Source of the DNA: Streptomyces sp. SCUT-3
GTDB lineage: Bacteria; Actinomycetota; Actinomycetes; Streptomycetales; Streptomycetaceae
Assembly (NCBI RefSeq): GCF_014083985.1
Contig: NZ_CP046907.1
Location: 4,316,501-4,380,500 of the forward strand
DNA length: 64,000 nt
Direction: 5' to 3'
Shown here: positions 47,870-57,673 of the stretch, in pieces
How the letters are laid out: each line of letters begins with the position of its first letter
Numbering within the stretch: position 1 is the stretch's first letter
Translations under genes and position numbers: made by a program
The notes under the pieces: model-generated
The model's input: only the letters and a program-made list of their open reading frames with translations
Told to the model about the DNA's origin: nothing
Databases searched by the model: none

Positions 47870-49705
47870 CTAGGAAGGCCTCTCCGGCGGCTGCCACCGC
47901 TGGTCGGGCCCCCTCCGCCACCCGGGTGCACGGGTCGCGGACCTCCGGCGGGAGCGGCTCCCCCCGCCGCGGGAACGGCGCAGCCGCGGCAGGCCGACGT
48001 CGACGAAGGCCTCCGCCCGCAGCACCGCCAGGCCGATGCGGGGCAGGTCCCGGGCAGAGGGGTAGACGAGGAAGCGCGGCACCCACTGCGGCCGGAACTT
48101 GGCGTTGAACCGGTACAGCGACTCGATCTGGAACCAGCGGGAGAGCAGGAGCAGCAGCCTGCGCCAGACGCGCAGCACCGGCCCGGCGCCGATGCGCTCG
48201 CCGCGCGCCAGCGCGGAACGGAACACCGCGAAGTTCAGCGACACCCGCCGCACGCCCAGCCGCGGCGCCGCCTGCAGGACGGCGACGATCAGCAGCTCGT
48301 TCAGCCCGGCGGCCGCGGCGCGGTCGCGCCGCATCAGCTCCAGCGAGATCCCGTCGGACCCCCAGGGCACGAAGTGCAGGACGGCCCCGAGCCGGCCGGG
48401 GGCGCCCCGGGCCGCCCCCTCCTCCCGCGGCGCACCGTGGGCGGTGGCCACCACGCACGCGTCGTCGGCCGGGTCGCCGAAGCGGCCGAGCGCCATGGAG
48501 AAGCCGCGCTCGGTGCCGGTGCCGCGCCAGCGGTCCGCCGCCTCGGCGATCTCCTGCCGCTCGGCGCGGTCCAGCTCCCCGACCCGGCGGACCCGGCAGG
48601 TCCAGCCCTGCCGCTCGACGCGCCTGACCATCTGCCGGACGTTGCGCATCTCCCGCCCGGACAGGGAGAACTCCGCGGTCTCCACGACCGCCTCGTCGCC
48701 GATCTCCAGCGCGTCCAGCCCGGCCTCCCGGACCCACGCCCCGGCGCCGGTCTCGCTGCAGCCGACCACGGCCGGAACCCAGGCGTGCGCACGGGCCCGG
48801 GCCGTGAACTCGGCGATCGCCCCGGGCCACGCCTCGACGTCGCCGACCGGGTCGCCGGAGGCGAGCATCACCCCCTGGACGACGCGGTAGGCGACGGCGG
48901 CCTTGCCCGTGGGGGAGAACAGCACGCTCTTGTCGCGGCGCAGCGCGAAGTAGCCCAGCGAGTCCCGCGCCCCGTGGCGGTCCAGCAGCGCCCGCACCCG
49001 CGCCTCGTCCCCGTCGGTGAGGGACGGCTCCGGGTGCTCGGGACGCAGCGCCAGGTAGCCGGTGGTGAGGGCGGTGAGCAGGCCGAGCGTGCCGAGCAGG
49101 GCGGCGACCTCGTCCGCCTCCCCGGCCCCGTAGCGGATCGGCCCGGTGACGCCGAACAGCCCCAGGACGGTCTCCTGCAGCCGCTCGCCCCAGCCCGGGC
49201 TGCCGGCCGCCGCACAGGAGTGGACGGTGACGACCACGAGGCCCAGGAGCAGGGCCGCCGCGCCCGTGCAGACCAGGTTGGCCAGGGCGTACCGGCGGCT
49301 GCGCGGATCGGGCAGGGCGTAGAACTCGCGCCGGTGGACCAGCATCACCGCGAGCAGGGCGAGGGAGACCACCGCCGCGCCGGTGCGGTGGCCGTGCACG
49401 AGGTGCGCCGCCGCGCCGACCGGCAGCAGGAGGCAGACGGCGCGCCAGGCGCGGCGTTTGCGGCGGCGCAGCGCGTGGGCGAGCAGCACCAGCAGGAATC
49501 CCACGGTGAGCGTGCCGGTGGTGCTCAGGGCGGTCACGGCGCCGGGGAGGTCGACGGCCAGGGCGCCGACCGTGCCGCGCCGCAGCCGGGGCAGGACCGC
49601 GACGGCGACGTCGAGGAGGCCGATCAGCAGGCACGCGCGGCCGACCGCCTCCGGCACCCAGGGGCGGGCCGGGGCGGCGCCCCGCCCCTCAGCCGACGTG
49701 GACAT
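47870..49705 (-). CDS. phosphatidylglycerol lysyltransferase-like membrane protein (DUF2156)
   Basis: A 611-residue protein. The N-terminal 220 residues hold about five to six membrane helices; the rest is the cytosolic DUF2156/MprF-type aminoacyltransferase domain ([61 protein letters not shown]). MprF enzymes attach lysine from Lys-tRNA to membrane phosphatidylglycerol and lower its negative charge. No lysyl-tRNA synthetase domain is fused, unlike mycobacterial LysX. It overlaps the upstream APC permease by 17 bases, so they form one unit. The last 35 residues are a basic tail. Confidence 0.88.
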   Translation of the reverse strand: MSTSAEGRGAAPARPWVPEAVGRACLLIGLLDVAVAVLPRLRRGTVGALAVDLPGAVTALSTTGTLTVGFLLVLLAHALRRRKRRAWRAVCLLLPVGAAAHLVHGHRTGAAVVSLALLAVMLVHRREFYALPDPRSRRYALANLVCTGAAALLLGLVVVTVHSCAAAGSPGWGERLQETVLGLFGVTGPIRYGAGEADEVAALLGTLGLLTALTTGYLALRPEHPEPSLTDGDEARVRALLDRHGARDSLGYFALRRDKSVLFSPTGKAAVAYRVVQGVMLASGDPVGDVEAWPGAIAEFTARARAHAWVPAVVGCSETGAGAWVREAGLDALEIGDEAVVETAEFSLSGREMRNVRQMVRRVERQGWTCRVRRVGELDRAERQEIAEAADRWRGTGTERGFSMALGRFGDPADDACVVATAHGAPREEGAARGAPGRLGAVLHFVPWGSDGISLELMRRDRAAAAGLNELLIVAVLQAAPRLGVRRVSLNFAVFRSALARGERIGAGPVLRVWRRLLLLLSRWFQIESLYRFNAKFRPQWVPRFLVYPSARDLPRIGLAVLRAEAFVDVGLPRLRRSRGGGSRSRRRSATRAPGWRRGPDQRWQPPERPS

Positions 49706-51650
49706 GGGGACGGCGCTCCGGGTCCGGTTCGGCCTCGCGGAGCACCTCGTGGGTGACCGTGGCGACCTCCCCCTGGCCGAGGAGGAAGAACCGCAGGAAC
49801 TGGGCGAGGGGGTTGCCCTCGGTCCACTCGAAGTAGATGTGCGGCCGCCGGCCGGTCAGGTCCCGCACGTGCAGCAGCAGCGCGGCGAGGGCGTTGGGCA
49901 CGGTGGTGCTCCTGACGGTCAGCACCCGGTAGCGGCCGTGGAGGACGGTGCCGCGCACCTCCAGCGCGGCCTCGAAGTCGGAGGGGTCCAGGACGGTGAC
50001 CTCGACGAAGACGAGGTCCTCCTCCTCGGGGAAGTCGTTGTCGGCCCGGAGCTGGCGGAGCTTGTCGCGGTACTCGGCGGCGTCGCGGAGCTGGGGCTCG
50101 TTGGCGACGAACCGGATGGTCCGGTGGGCGATGTCGCGGACGAAGCGGGCGGCCGTGTCGTCGAGCGTCACACCGGTGGCCCTCAGCTCGAAGGAGCGGC
50201 CCAGCCGGGACAGCAGGGACACGGCGACGATCCCGGCGATGAAGCAGGCGCCGACCTTCATCCCCTCCGGGCGCTCGGCCACGTTCGCCGCCGTGGTGTA
50301 CAGGAAGATCCCGGAGACGGCGGCGAAGGCCACCGTGCCGCCGTGCCGGCGGGCCCTGCGCGCGGAGACGGTGACGGCGACCGCCGCGGAGGTGATGAGC
50401 ACGAGGACCCCGGTGGCGTACGCGCCGCCTTGGGCCGTCACGTCGGCGTCGAAGACGAAGGTGACGGTGAACGCGACGGCGGTCAGGACGAGCACCATCG
50501 GGCGCACGGCCCGCACCCAGTCCGGTGCCATGCCGTAGCGCGGGAGGTAGCGGGGCACCAGGTTGAGCAGCCCCGCCATGGCCGAGGCGCCGGCGAACCC
50601 CAGGACGGCGACGGTGGAGGCGTCGTAGAGGCTGCCGAAGCCGGACCCGAGGTACCGGTGGGCCAGGTGGGCCAGGGCGCGGCCGTTGGCCGGGCCGCCC
50701 GGCTCGAACTCCGGGAGGGGGATGAGCAGGGTCGTGACCGTGCTGCTGGTGATCAGGAAGGCGCTCATGACGACCGCGGCCGTGGTCAGCAGCTTCTTCG
50801 TGCCGCGGATGCGTCCGGCCGGGCGCTCCTCGGTGTCGCCGGGGGCGCCGGCGACGTGCGGCATGACCGTCACGCCGGTCTCGAAGCCGGACAGGCCCAG
50901 GGCCAGCTTGGGGAAGACCAGCAGGGCCGGCAGCAGCAGCACGACGGGGTCGCCGTGCCGCGCGGTCAGCGCACGGGTCCAGTCCTGGACCACGTGCGGC
51001 TCGGTGGCCACGTGCCACAGGCCCACCGCGACGACGACGGCGTTGAGCGCCAGGTACGCCCCCACGAGCACCACGGCCACGCCGACGGCCTCGGTGAACC
51101 CCTTGAGGAACACGCCGCCGAGCAGGGTGATCAGCACCAGGGTGACGGCCACCCGCTGCCCGCCCAGGAAGCCGCCCAGGTGCGGGTTCTCCACCAGGTG
51201 GGCGGTGGCGTCGGCCGCCGACAGCGTGATCGTGAGCATGAAGTCGGTCGCGGCGAAGCCGAGCAGCACCAGCACCAGGAACTTGCCCTTCCAGAAGGAC
51301 AGCAGGTGTTCCAGCATCGCGATCGACCCCTGGCCGTGCGGGCTCTCCTGCGCCACCCTGCGGTACACCGGCAGCGCGCCGGCGAGGGTCACCACCACCA
51401 GCACCACCGTGGCCACCGGCGACAGCACCCCGGCCGCCAGCACGGCGATGCCCGGCTGGTAGCCCAGGGTGGAGAAGTAGTCCACCCCGGTCAGGCACAT
51501 CACCTTCCACCAGGGGTGGCGCCGCTCCTCGGCCGTGACCCGGGCGTGCGGTCCGGGCTGCTGCTGGACCGTGTCGGCCGGGCCGCCGAGCAGCCAGGCG
51601 CGGAAACGCCGCTGCCGCTGGGTGCGGACCGGACGAGCAGGGACAGCCAC
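49689..51650 (-). CDS. APC superfamily amino acid permease
   Basis: A 653-residue integral membrane protein. It begins near [21 protein letters not shown], the first broken helix of the APC fold, and has about twelve hydrophobic segments to residue 470. A cytosolic C-terminal domain of about 180 residues ([18 protein letters not shown] and [16 protein letters not shown]) is like the long APC permeases of unknown substrate in actinomycetes. The start is GTG 51650 with a weak ribosome site; an ATG four codons upstream is out of frame. Overlaps the lysyltransferase gene. Confidence 0.88.
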   Translation of the reverse strand: MAVPARPVRTQRQRRFRAWLLGGPADTVQQQPGPHARVTAEERRHPWWKVMCLTGVDYFSTLGYQPGIAVLAAGVLSPVATVVLVVVTLAGALPVYRRVAQESPHGQGSIAMLEHLLSFWKGKFLVLVLLGFAATDFMLTITLSAADATAHLVENPHLGGFLGGQRVAVTLVLITLLGGVFLKGFTEAVGVAVVLVGAYLALNAVVVAVGLWHVATEPHVVQDWTRALTARHGDPVVLLLPALLVFPKLALGLSGFETGVTVMPHVAGAPGDTEERPAGRIRGTKKLLTTAAVVMSAFLITSSTVTTLLIPLPEFEPGGPANGRALAHLAHRYLGSGFGSLYDASTVAVLGFAGASAMAGLLNLVPRYLPRYGMAPDWVRAVRPMVLVLTAVAFTVTFVFDADVTAQGGAYATGVLVLITSAAVAVTVSARRARRHGGTVAFAAVSGIFLYTTAANVAERPEGMKVGACFIAGIVAVSLLSRLGRSFELRATGVTLDDTAARFVRDIAHRTIRFVANEPQLRDAAEYRDKLRQLRADNDFPEEEDLVFVEVTVLDPSDFEAALEVRGTVLHGRYRVLTVRSTTVPNALAALLLHVRDLTGRRPHIYFEWTEGNPLAQFLRFFLLGQGEVATVTHEVLREAEPDPERRPHVHVG

Positions 51651-51793
51651 CCCGCCATCGTCCCCCGGACCGGCCCGGCCGGGCCACGGCAGGCGGGCCG
51701 AACGGGCACCGGGGCGGCCGGGAGAACCGGCCGCGGCCCGGGAACGGCCGGGGCCGGCCCCGGGCCGGGTCCGGGCCGGCCCCGGGCCGGGGG

Positions 51794-52156
51794 TCAGACG
51801 ACGCGGGCGGGGTGGACCGGGACGGTCACCGACCCGTCGTCCAGGCAGACGCCGGTGACCAGGTCGAAGCGCTGCTTGAGCACCGGGGACGCCACGAACG
51901 GCCGCCCGTCCCTGCTGCCCAGCAGCCCGCGGGAGAGCACGTACGCCCCGCTGAACGGGTCGCGGTTGCCGATCGCGTGCACCGCGCCGTGCCGGTCCAG
52001 GAAGAGCGCCGCCTGCCGCCCGTCCGGCAGCAGCACCGCCACCCCGCGCCCGGGGACGAGGTCGGCGAGGCCGCACACCCGCGTCCAGGCCCCGGAGGCC
52101 CGCACCTCCACCCGCCCGGTCGTCGGGGTCGTGCGTCCGGTCGTCGTGGTCGTCAT
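51794..52156 (-). CDS. nirD: nitrite reductase small subunit NirD
   Basis: A 120-residue Rieske-fold subunit of the NADH-dependent assimilatory nitrite reductase. [40 protein letters not shown] and [17 protein letters not shown] follow the NirD pattern. As usual for NirD, the Cys/His ligands of a real Rieske cluster are missing. The ATG overlaps the nirB stop (ATGA). The N-terminal 20 residues are a Thr-rich tail absent from many homologues. Confidence 0.94.
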   Translation of the reverse strand: MTTTTTGRTTPTTGRVEVRASGAWTRVCGLADLVPGRGVAVLLPDGRQAALFLDRHGAVHAIGNRDPFSGAYVLSRGLLGSRDGRPFVASPVLKQRFDLVTGVCLDDGSVTVPVHPARVV

Positions 52157-54762
52157 GCGGACGCCTCCTGAAGGGTGCGGACCGGCAGGGCGGGGCCGGC
52201 GAGGATCTCCAGGTCGGGCTTGACCTGGTCGCGCTCCGGCACGAACCGCACCGTCGGGTCGGGCGTGCCGGGGGCGTTCACGAAGGACACGAAGCGGCTC
52301 AGCCGCTCGGGGTCGTCCAGGGTCGCCGCCCACTCGTCGCGGTAGCCGGCGACGTGCTGCTCCATCAGCCCCTCCAGCTCCGCGCACAGCCCCAGGGAGT
52401 CCTCCACGACCACGTCGCGGACGTGCTCCAGGCCGCCGGGGATGCGCTCCAGCCAGGCCGAGGTGCGCTCGAGGCGGTCCGCGGTGCGGATGTAGAACAT
52501 CAGGAAGCGGTCGATCAGCCTCACCAGTTCCGTGTCGTCCAGGTCCTGGGCGAGGAGGTCGGCGTGGCGCGGGTCGGCGCCGCCGTTGCCGCCGACGTAC
52601 AGGTTCCAGCCGTTCGAGGTGGCGATGACCCCGAAGTCCTTGCCGCGGGCCTCGGCGCACTCGCGGGCGCACCCCGAGACCGCCGACTTCAGCTTGTGCG
52701 GGGAGCGCAGGCCCCGGTAGCGCAGCTCCAGGTCGATCGCCATGCGCACCGAGTCCTGCACGCCGTAGCGGCACCAGGTGCTCCCCACGCAGGACTTCAC
52801 CGTGCGCAGCGACTTGCCGTAGGCGTGGCCGGACTCGAAGCCGGCGTCCACCAGGCGGGCCCAGATCTTCGGCAGCTGCTCCACCCGGGCGCCGAACAGG
52901 TCGATCCGCTGCCCTCCGGTGATCTTGGTGTAGAGCCCGAAGTCGCGGGCCACCTCGCCGATCACGATCAGCTTCTCCGGGGTGATCTCGCCGCCGGGCA
53001 CGCGGGGCACCACCGAGTACGAGCCGTTGCGCTGCAGGTTGGCGAGGAAGTGGTCGTTGGTGTCCTGCAGGGCGGCCTGCTCGCCGTCCAGGACGTAGCC
53101 GGAGGCGCCCACCGCCGGGGCCAGGGAGGCGAGGAGCGACGCCACCGTCGGCCGGCACACCTCGCAGCCCTCGCCGCCGCGCGCCTCCTGCCTGCCGTGC
53201 TCGTCCAGCAGCCGGGTGAAGGAGGTGATCCGCCCGACCCGGACGATCTCGTGGAGCTCGGCGCGGGTGTGCGCGAAGCAGCCGCACAGCCCCTTGTCGA
53301 CGACCGTGCCGCCCGCCGCGAGCTCGTCGTCGACGAGGGCGGTGAGCGTCCTGACGCAGGAGCCGCAGCCGGTGCCGGCCCGGGTGCACTTCTTCACCGA
53401 CGGCACGTCGGTGCACGCGTGCTCGGCTACCGCGGCGCGCACCGCGCCCTTGGTGACGTTGTGGCAGCTGCACACCACCGCCCCGTCCGGCAGGGCGGAC
53501 GGGCCCGCGGCGGCGGGGGCGTCGGCGCCCGCGGGCAGGAGCAGCTGCTCGGGGGGCACCGCGGGGACGGTGCCGGTCAGCGGGCGCAGCGTGCCGTAGG
53601 CGTCGGCGTCGCCGACCAGGACGCCGCCGAGCAGCGTCCCGTCCGCGCCGACCACCAGCTTCTTGTACACGCCCGCCCGCGAGTCGGAGTAGAGCACGTC
53701 CAGGCTGCCCGGGGCGGCGCCGTGCGCGTCGCCGAAGCTGGCCACGTCCACGCCCAGCAGCTTGAGCCTGGTGGAGGTGTCCGCGCCGGTGAAGACGGGA
53801 CCCCGGGCCCGCTCCGCGTCCGTCGCGGCGGCGATCGCGCCGGCCGCGGCCAGGGCCATCCCGTAGCCCGGCGCGACCAGGCCGTACACCCGGCCGTCGG
53901 CGGCCTGTGCGCACTCGCCGATCGCGTACACGTGCGGGTCGGCGGTGCGGCACCGCTCGTCCACCACGACGCCGCCGCGCTCGCCCACCGGAAGGCCGCA
54001 GTCGCGGGCCAGCTCGTCGCGGGGGCGCACCCCGGCGGAGAAGACCACCAGGTCGGTGTCGAGGGAGGAGCCGTCGGACAGCCGCATCGCCGCCACCGAG
54101 CCGTCCGGGCCGGCGGTGATCTCCCGGGTGCCCACGCCGGTGTGCACCACCACACCCATGTCCTCGACGGTGCGCCGCAGTGCGGCGCCGCCGCCCTCGT
54201 CCACCTGCACCGGCATCAGCCGGGGGGCGAACTCCACCACGTGGGTGGTCAGCCCCAGCCCCTTGAGGGCTCCCGCCGCCTCCAGGCCCAGCAGGCCGCC
54301 GCCGACCACCGCGCCGCAGGTGGCGCCGGCGGCGTACTCCTCGATGGCCAGCAGGTCCTCGACGGTGCGGTAGACGAAGCAGCCGGTGGTGTCCTTGCCC
54401 GGCACCGGCGGCACGAAGGGGTAGGAGCCGGTGGCCAGCACCAGCGTGTCGTAGGGGACGACCGCGCCGGAGCGGGCTGTGACGGTGCGTCCGCCGCGGT
54501 CGATCCGCACGGCCGGGTCGCCCAGGCGCAGTTCCACGCCGTGCCGCTCCATGAACCCGGGCTCGACCACCGACAGCTGCTCGGGGGTGGTGCCGGAGAA
54601 GTAGGAGCTCAGCCGGACCCGGTCGTAGGCGGGCCGCGGTTCCTCGCAGAGCACCACGACGCGCGCGCGTCCGGTCACCCCGCGGTCCGCCAGGGACTCC
54701 AGGAATCGCTGGCCGACCATTCCGTGGCCCACCAGCACGATCGTGGGAATGGTGGTCGTCAT
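52153..54762 (-). CDS. nirB: nitrite reductase large subunit NirB
   Basis: Assimilatory NADH nitrite reductase reducing nitrite to ammonium, 869 residues. Domain order: FAD/NAD-binding reductase (about 1-400, [21 protein letters not shown]), BFD-like [2Fe-2S] domain ([11 protein letters not shown] with CGSC), then nitrite/sulfite reductase half domains with siroheme and [4Fe-4S]. The last cluster ligands are seen in [11 protein letters not shown] and VSGCAREC. Start and stop both overlap neighbours (ATGA at 54759-54762 and 52153-52156), giving a nasC-nirB-nirD operon. Needs siroheme from the chelatase at 61107. Confidence 0.96.
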   Translation of the reverse strand: MTTTIPTIVLVGHGMVGQRFLESLADRGVTGRARVVVLCEEPRPAYDRVRLSSYFSGTTPEQLSVVEPGFMERHGVELRLGDPAVRIDRGGRTVTARSGAVVPYDTLVLATGSYPFVPPVPGKDTTGCFVYRTVEDLLAIEEYAAGATCGAVVGGGLLGLEAAGALKGLGLTTHVVEFAPRLMPVQVDEGGGAALRRTVEDMGVVVHTGVGTREITAGPDGSVAAMRLSDGSSLDTDLVVFSAGVRPRDELARDCGLPVGERGGVVVDERCRTADPHVYAIGECAQAADGRVYGLVAPGYGMALAAAGAIAAATDAERARGPVFTGADTSTRLKLLGVDVASFGDAHGAAPGSLDVLYSDSRAGVYKKLVVGADGTLLGGVLVGDADAYGTLRPLTGTVPAVPPEQLLLPAGADAPAAAGPSALPDGAVVCSCHNVTKGAVRAAVAEHACTDVPSVKKCTRAGTGCGSCVRTLTALVDDELAAGGTVVDKGLCGCFAHTRAELHEIVRVGRITSFTRLLDEHGRQEARGGEGCEVCRPTVASLLASLAPAVGASGYVLDGEQAALQDTNDHFLANLQRNGSYSVVPRVPGGEITPEKLIVIGEVARDFGLYTKITGGQRIDLFGARVEQLPKIWARLVDAGFESGHAYGKSLRTVKSCVGSTWCRYGVQDSVRMAIDLELRYRGLRSPHKLKSAVSGCARECAEARGKDFGVIATSNGWNLYVGGNGGADPRHADLLAQDLDDTELVRLIDRFLMFYIRTADRLERTSAWLERIPGGLEHVRDVVVEDSLGLCAELEGLMEQHVAGYRDEWAATLDDPERLSRFVSFVNAPGTPDPTVRFVPERDQVKPDLEILAGPALPVRTLQEASA

Positions 54763-56087
54763 CGGTGGCCTCCGTCGGTCGTGAGCAGGTGGATCGGGTG
54801 TCCGGGCGGCGGTTCGCCGCCCTCCCAGGCGCGGGCGAGCGTGCCGACGGCGGCGAGGTCGCCGAGCAGGATGCCGCCGACGAGGCGGCCGTCGCGGAGC
54901 ACGACCTTGCGGTACGAGCCCCGGGTGGCGTCCGAGAGGAGCAGTTCGTGGTCCTCCGGGCCCGCGGCGACCTCGCCGAACGCGGCGAGGTCGAACACGT
55001 CGCCGGCGCCTTCACCGGCGGCGGAGAAGGGGTTCGGGGCGGGGCCGGTGCCCGTCCGGGGGCCCGTGAGGGTGAGCCGGGTCAGCACCCGGCTGCCCCT
55101 GTAGAGGGGGACGCGCCCGGTGCCTCCGGCTCCGCCCGGGTCCGCGAGCCGGCGGGCCAGCAGGTCGGCCTGGTCGTGGGCGGGGCCGGCCAGGCCGTGG
55201 ACGGTGCCGCGGTGCTCGGCGCAGTCGCCGATCGCGTGGATGCGCGGGTCGTCGGTGCGCAACCCGTCGTCGACGACGATCCCGCGCCGGACGGTGAGGC
55301 CGGCGGCGGCGGCCAGGCCGGTGCGCGGCCGCACCCCGCAGGCGGGGACGACCAGGTCGGCCTCCGTCCGGGACCCGTCGGCCGTCTCCACGCCCTCCAC
55401 CGCGCGCCCCTCGCCGCTTCCGCGGACGAGGAGGCCGCGCACCCGGCACCCGGTGCGGACCTCCACGCCGAGCGACTCCAGGTGGGCGCGGAGCAGGGCG
55501 GCGGCCCGCGGGTCGAGGTGGCGGTCCATCAGGTGCCCGCCCCGGTGGGCGAGGACGACCCGCACGCCGCGCGAGGCCAGGGCCCGTGCCGCGCAGACCC
55601 CCAGCAGCCCGCCGCCGACCACCACGGCCCGCACCCCCGGCCGGGCCCGCGGGGCCAGGGCCAGGCAGTCGTCCATGGTGCGGAAGGTGCGGACCCCTTC
55701 GGGCAGCCGGGGGGAGCCGGGGCCCGCGGTGCCGGACAGGCCGCGCAGCGGAGGGAGGACGGCGCTGCTGCCGGTGGCCAGCACCAGGGTGTCGTACGGC
55801 ACCCGGTCGCCGTTGTCGCACACCACCGCGGCGTCGTCCCGGTCGATCCGCACCGCGCGGACCCCGGACAGGTACGCGGGCCCGTCGGGCCGGGGGAGTT
55901 CCACGACCTCCGGCGGGTACCGGCCGGCCAGCACACCGTCCAGCAGCAGCCGGTTGTACGGCGGGTGCGGCTCCTCGCCGATCACGGTGACGCCGTCGGC
56001 CGCGCCGAGCGCGGCCAGCCGGTCCACCAGCCGGACGCCGGCCGTTCCGCCGCCGACCACCACGGTGCGGGAGGTTGTCGATGTCAT
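54759..56087 (-). CDS. FAD-dependent NAD(P)H oxidoreductase, NasC-like
   Basis: A 442-residue flavoprotein of the pyridine-nucleotide disulfide/ferredoxin-reductase type. It resembles the N-terminal half of NirB. VVVGGGTAGVRLVDRL near the N-terminus binds [19 protein letters not shown] near 150 binds NAD(P)H, and IHAIGDCAEHRG is the second FAD contact. It likely passes electrons to the nitrate reductase NasA, as NasC does. The ATG at 56087 opens the nasC-nirB-nirD operon and is preceded by CACGGTGGTC, shared with the nasA leader. The last 70 residues include the conserved GRLVGGILLGD segment. Confidence 0.88.
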   Translation of the reverse strand: MTSTTSRTVVVGGGTAGVRLVDRLAALGAADGVTVIGEEPHPPYNRLLLDGVLAGRYPPEVVELPRPDGPAYLSGVRAVRIDRDDAAVVCDNGDRVPYDTLVLATGSSAVLPPLRGLSGTAGPGSPRLPEGVRTFRTMDDCLALAPRARPGVRAVVVGGGLLGVCAARALASRGVRVVLAHRGGHLMDRHLDPRAAALLRAHLESLGVEVRTGCRVRGLLVRGSGEGRAVEGVETADGSRTEADLVVPACGVRPRTGLAAAAGLTVRRGIVVDDGLRTDDPRIHAIGDCAEHRGTVHGLAGPAHDQADLLARRLADPGGAGGTGRVPLYRGSRVLTRLTLTGPRTGTGPAPNPFSAAGEGAGDVFDLAAFGEVAAGPEDHELLLSDATRGSYRKVVLRDGRLVGGILLGDLAAVGTLARAWEGGEPPPGHPIHLLTTDGGHR

Positions 56088-56108
56088 GCGGACCACCGTG
56101 CGGCCCGG

Positions 56109-56148
56109 ACGTTAACCGGCCGCGTCCCGCCCGTTTCCCGGCGGGAAC
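56109..56148 (-). promoter_or_regulatory. nasC-nirB-nirD promoter with GlnR-like box
   Basis: On the minus strand GTTCC (56148-56144), six bases, GAAAC (56137-56133), matching the GlnR consensus gTnAc-n6-GaAAc except one base. An 18-bp spacer leads to TAACGT (56114-56109) as -10. The GAAAC element thus takes the -35 place, as at activated GlnR promoters. GlnR is the known activator of nitrate/nitrite assimilation in Streptomyces. Confidence 0.6.
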
Positions 56149-56164
56149 GTTGCCCTCAGCGCGC

Positions 56165-56193
56165 GGCGCCCCCCTCTGTGAGAGGAGGGCGCC
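56165..56193 (-). terminator. terminator after the DUF3103-type gene
   Basis: A 13-bp stem with one mismatch (56165-56177 with 56181-56193), three-base loop, 35 bases after the stop codon of the secreted-protein gene. Confidence 0.7.
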
Positions 56194-56227
56194 GGGCCCG
56201 GGCGGCGGGGCGGCCCGGGGGGTGGGG

Positions 56228-57415
56228 TCAGAGCGCGGATACCCAGTACGGCTGGACGTTCATCCAGCCGTTGGCCGCGGCGCCGTTGCGGCGGCCGGTG
56301 TACTCCTTGGCCAGGGTGTACCAGGAGTCGACGTAGTCCGGGTCGTCGGTCCACCAGGAGGTGGGGACGGCGTCCAGCAGGGCGTCGACCAGCGGGATGT
56401 ACATGCCCTGGTCGGTGATGGTGAGCAGGACCGCGGCGATGGCCTTGGCCAGGGACTGGTAGTTGGTGTCGCCGTCGTCCTCCATCATCACGGCGTCGGC
56501 GAGGTTGTACTTGTAGTTCGACCAGTTGACCAGGACCTGGTTGGGGTAGTAGGTCGTGTTCTCGCTGTCGAGGTAGGGCATCTGGACGGGGTCGACCCGC
56601 GGCACGCCGTCCTTGCCGAAGCCCGTCACCAGGGTGAAGACCTCGGCGTCGCCCTTGAACCAGGGCTCCTTGAGGTCGCCGACGCTGACCGAGGTGATCT
56701 TGGTGGTCCAGAAGCCGGTGGAGTTGGTGCCGATGTCGGCCAGGGCCCGGGAGCCGCTCTTCGTGCCGGTCTGCTGGGCGGGGGAGGCGAGGCCCTGCCG
56801 GTCCAGTTCCTCGTTCAGCACCTCCAGGCCGGCCCGCACGGCCTTGGCGCCGTCGACGCCGACGATGTAGACGGGCCGCTCGGGGACGGTGTCGGCGTCC
56901 AGTTCGTGCGCCGCGCCCCTGCTGTCGTAGGCGGTGATCGTCGAGGCGTCGTCGTCGGCCGGGGCGGCGGCCACCAGCGGGGCGGTCCGCGCGGTCAGGT
57001 CCTCGCGCATCGACGCGTCGGCCAGGCGCACGCGCAGCAGGGAGCCGATGTCGGAGCCGAGCCCCTTGGCCTCGGCGATGCGCACGTCGGCGTCGGCGAC
57101 CTCGGCCTTCAGTTCCCTGCCCGCCCCGGCGGGCGCCGCGGCGGTCAGGGCCTGCAGGTCCACCTCCTCGGAGGCCAGGGCGGCGTTGCGCACCCGGTTG
57201 CGCCAGGCGGCGTCGGTCAGGGACTCCGCGAGCGCCCGGGCGGTCTCCGCCTCGATCCCGCCGACGGTGGACGCGGCCGGCGCGGCGGCGGCCGGCTGCG
57301 CCTTCGGCGCCTTTGTCGCGTCCGCAGCGAGGGCGGTGCCCTGCAGGGTGGTCAGGGCGGTGGCGGAGAGGACGATCCCGGTGAGGGCTGTGCGCAGCAG
57401 CTTCGTTCCGCTCAA
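56228..57415 (-). CDS. secreted protein, DUF3103-like
   Basis: A 395-residue protein that appears to belong to the DUF3103 family, function unknown. I chose the TTG at 57415 because GGAGGA lies five bases upstream and the product then begins with a good Sec signal peptide (TKLLRTALTGIVLSATALTTLQGTALA, cleavage near residue 30). An ATG at 57544 would add 43 residues that are not signal-like. The mature part has FWTTKITSVSV, DSENTTYYPNQVLVNW and ends in WMNVQPYWVSAL. Upstream there is an elaborate promoter/operator region. Confidence 0.78.
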   Translation of the reverse strand: MSGTKLLRTALTGIVLSATALTTLQGTALAADATKAPKAQPAAAAPAASTVGGIEAETARALAESLTDAAWRNRVRNAALASEEVDLQALTAAAPAGAGRELKAEVADADVRIAEAKGLGSDIGSLLRVRLADASMREDLTARTAPLVAAAPADDDASTITAYDSRGAAHELDADTVPERPVYIVGVDGAKAVRAGLEVLNEELDRQGLASPAQQTGTKSGSRALADIGTNSTGFWTTKITSVSVGDLKEPWFKGDAEVFTLVTGFGKDGVPRVDPVQMPYLDSENTTYYPNQVLVNWSNYKYNLADAVMMEDDGDTNYQSLAKAIAAVLLTITDQGMYIPLVDALLDAVPTSWWTDDPDYVDSWYTLAKEYTGRRNGAAANGWMNVQPYWVSAL

Positions 57416-57553
57416 GACTTCCTCCGGTGTGAGGGTGTGGGGCGTGGACGTGCGGGAGCGTTCGGGACGTGCGGGAGCGGCCGGGTGCGCGGCTGCGCAG
57501 CGGCTCGGGTCGTGCGGTGGTGCGGGTGCGGGGGGCGCGTCCATGATGGATCC

Positions 57554-57612
57554 GTGAAGATCTATGCGGGTAGACCTTCACGTGTAAAGAATTAATGACA
57601 GTTGCATGTCAA
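57554..57612 (-). promoter_or_regulatory. promoter and two dyads upstream of the DUF3103-type gene
   Basis: A consensus -35 TTGACA on the minus strand (57612-57607) is overlapped by a dyad TGACA-GTTGCA-TGTCA at 57596-57611; TTTACA or a neighbouring hexamer would be the -10. Downstream in the 5' leader is an 11-bp imperfect inverted repeat (57554-57564 with 57571-57581, GTGAAG[A/G]TCTA arms), six-base loop. The stretch is A+T-rich relative to its surroundings. Repression from the first dyad and RNA or protein binding at the second are plausible. Confidence 0.6.
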
Positions 57613-57673
57613 AAATGTGTGCGGGGTGCGCCCCGGGCCGGGCCCCGCGCGGCAGGACCGGCGGCCCGGCCGG

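Noticed and set aside
46274-49756. Open frame of 1,160 codons on the plus strand
   Set aside because: Antisense to glutamate decarboxylase and the lysyltransferase, low-complexity product.
51500-51709. Minus-strand 69-codon frame starting ATG at 51709 before the APC permease
   Set aside because: Ser/Arg/Pro-rich, overlaps the permease N-terminus in another frame; the permease is better supported from GTG 51650.
51710-51793. ggccggccccgggcc repeats between nirD and the APC permease
   Set aside because: They probably act as a terminator, but the multiple overlapping palindromes do not allow one stem to be defined.
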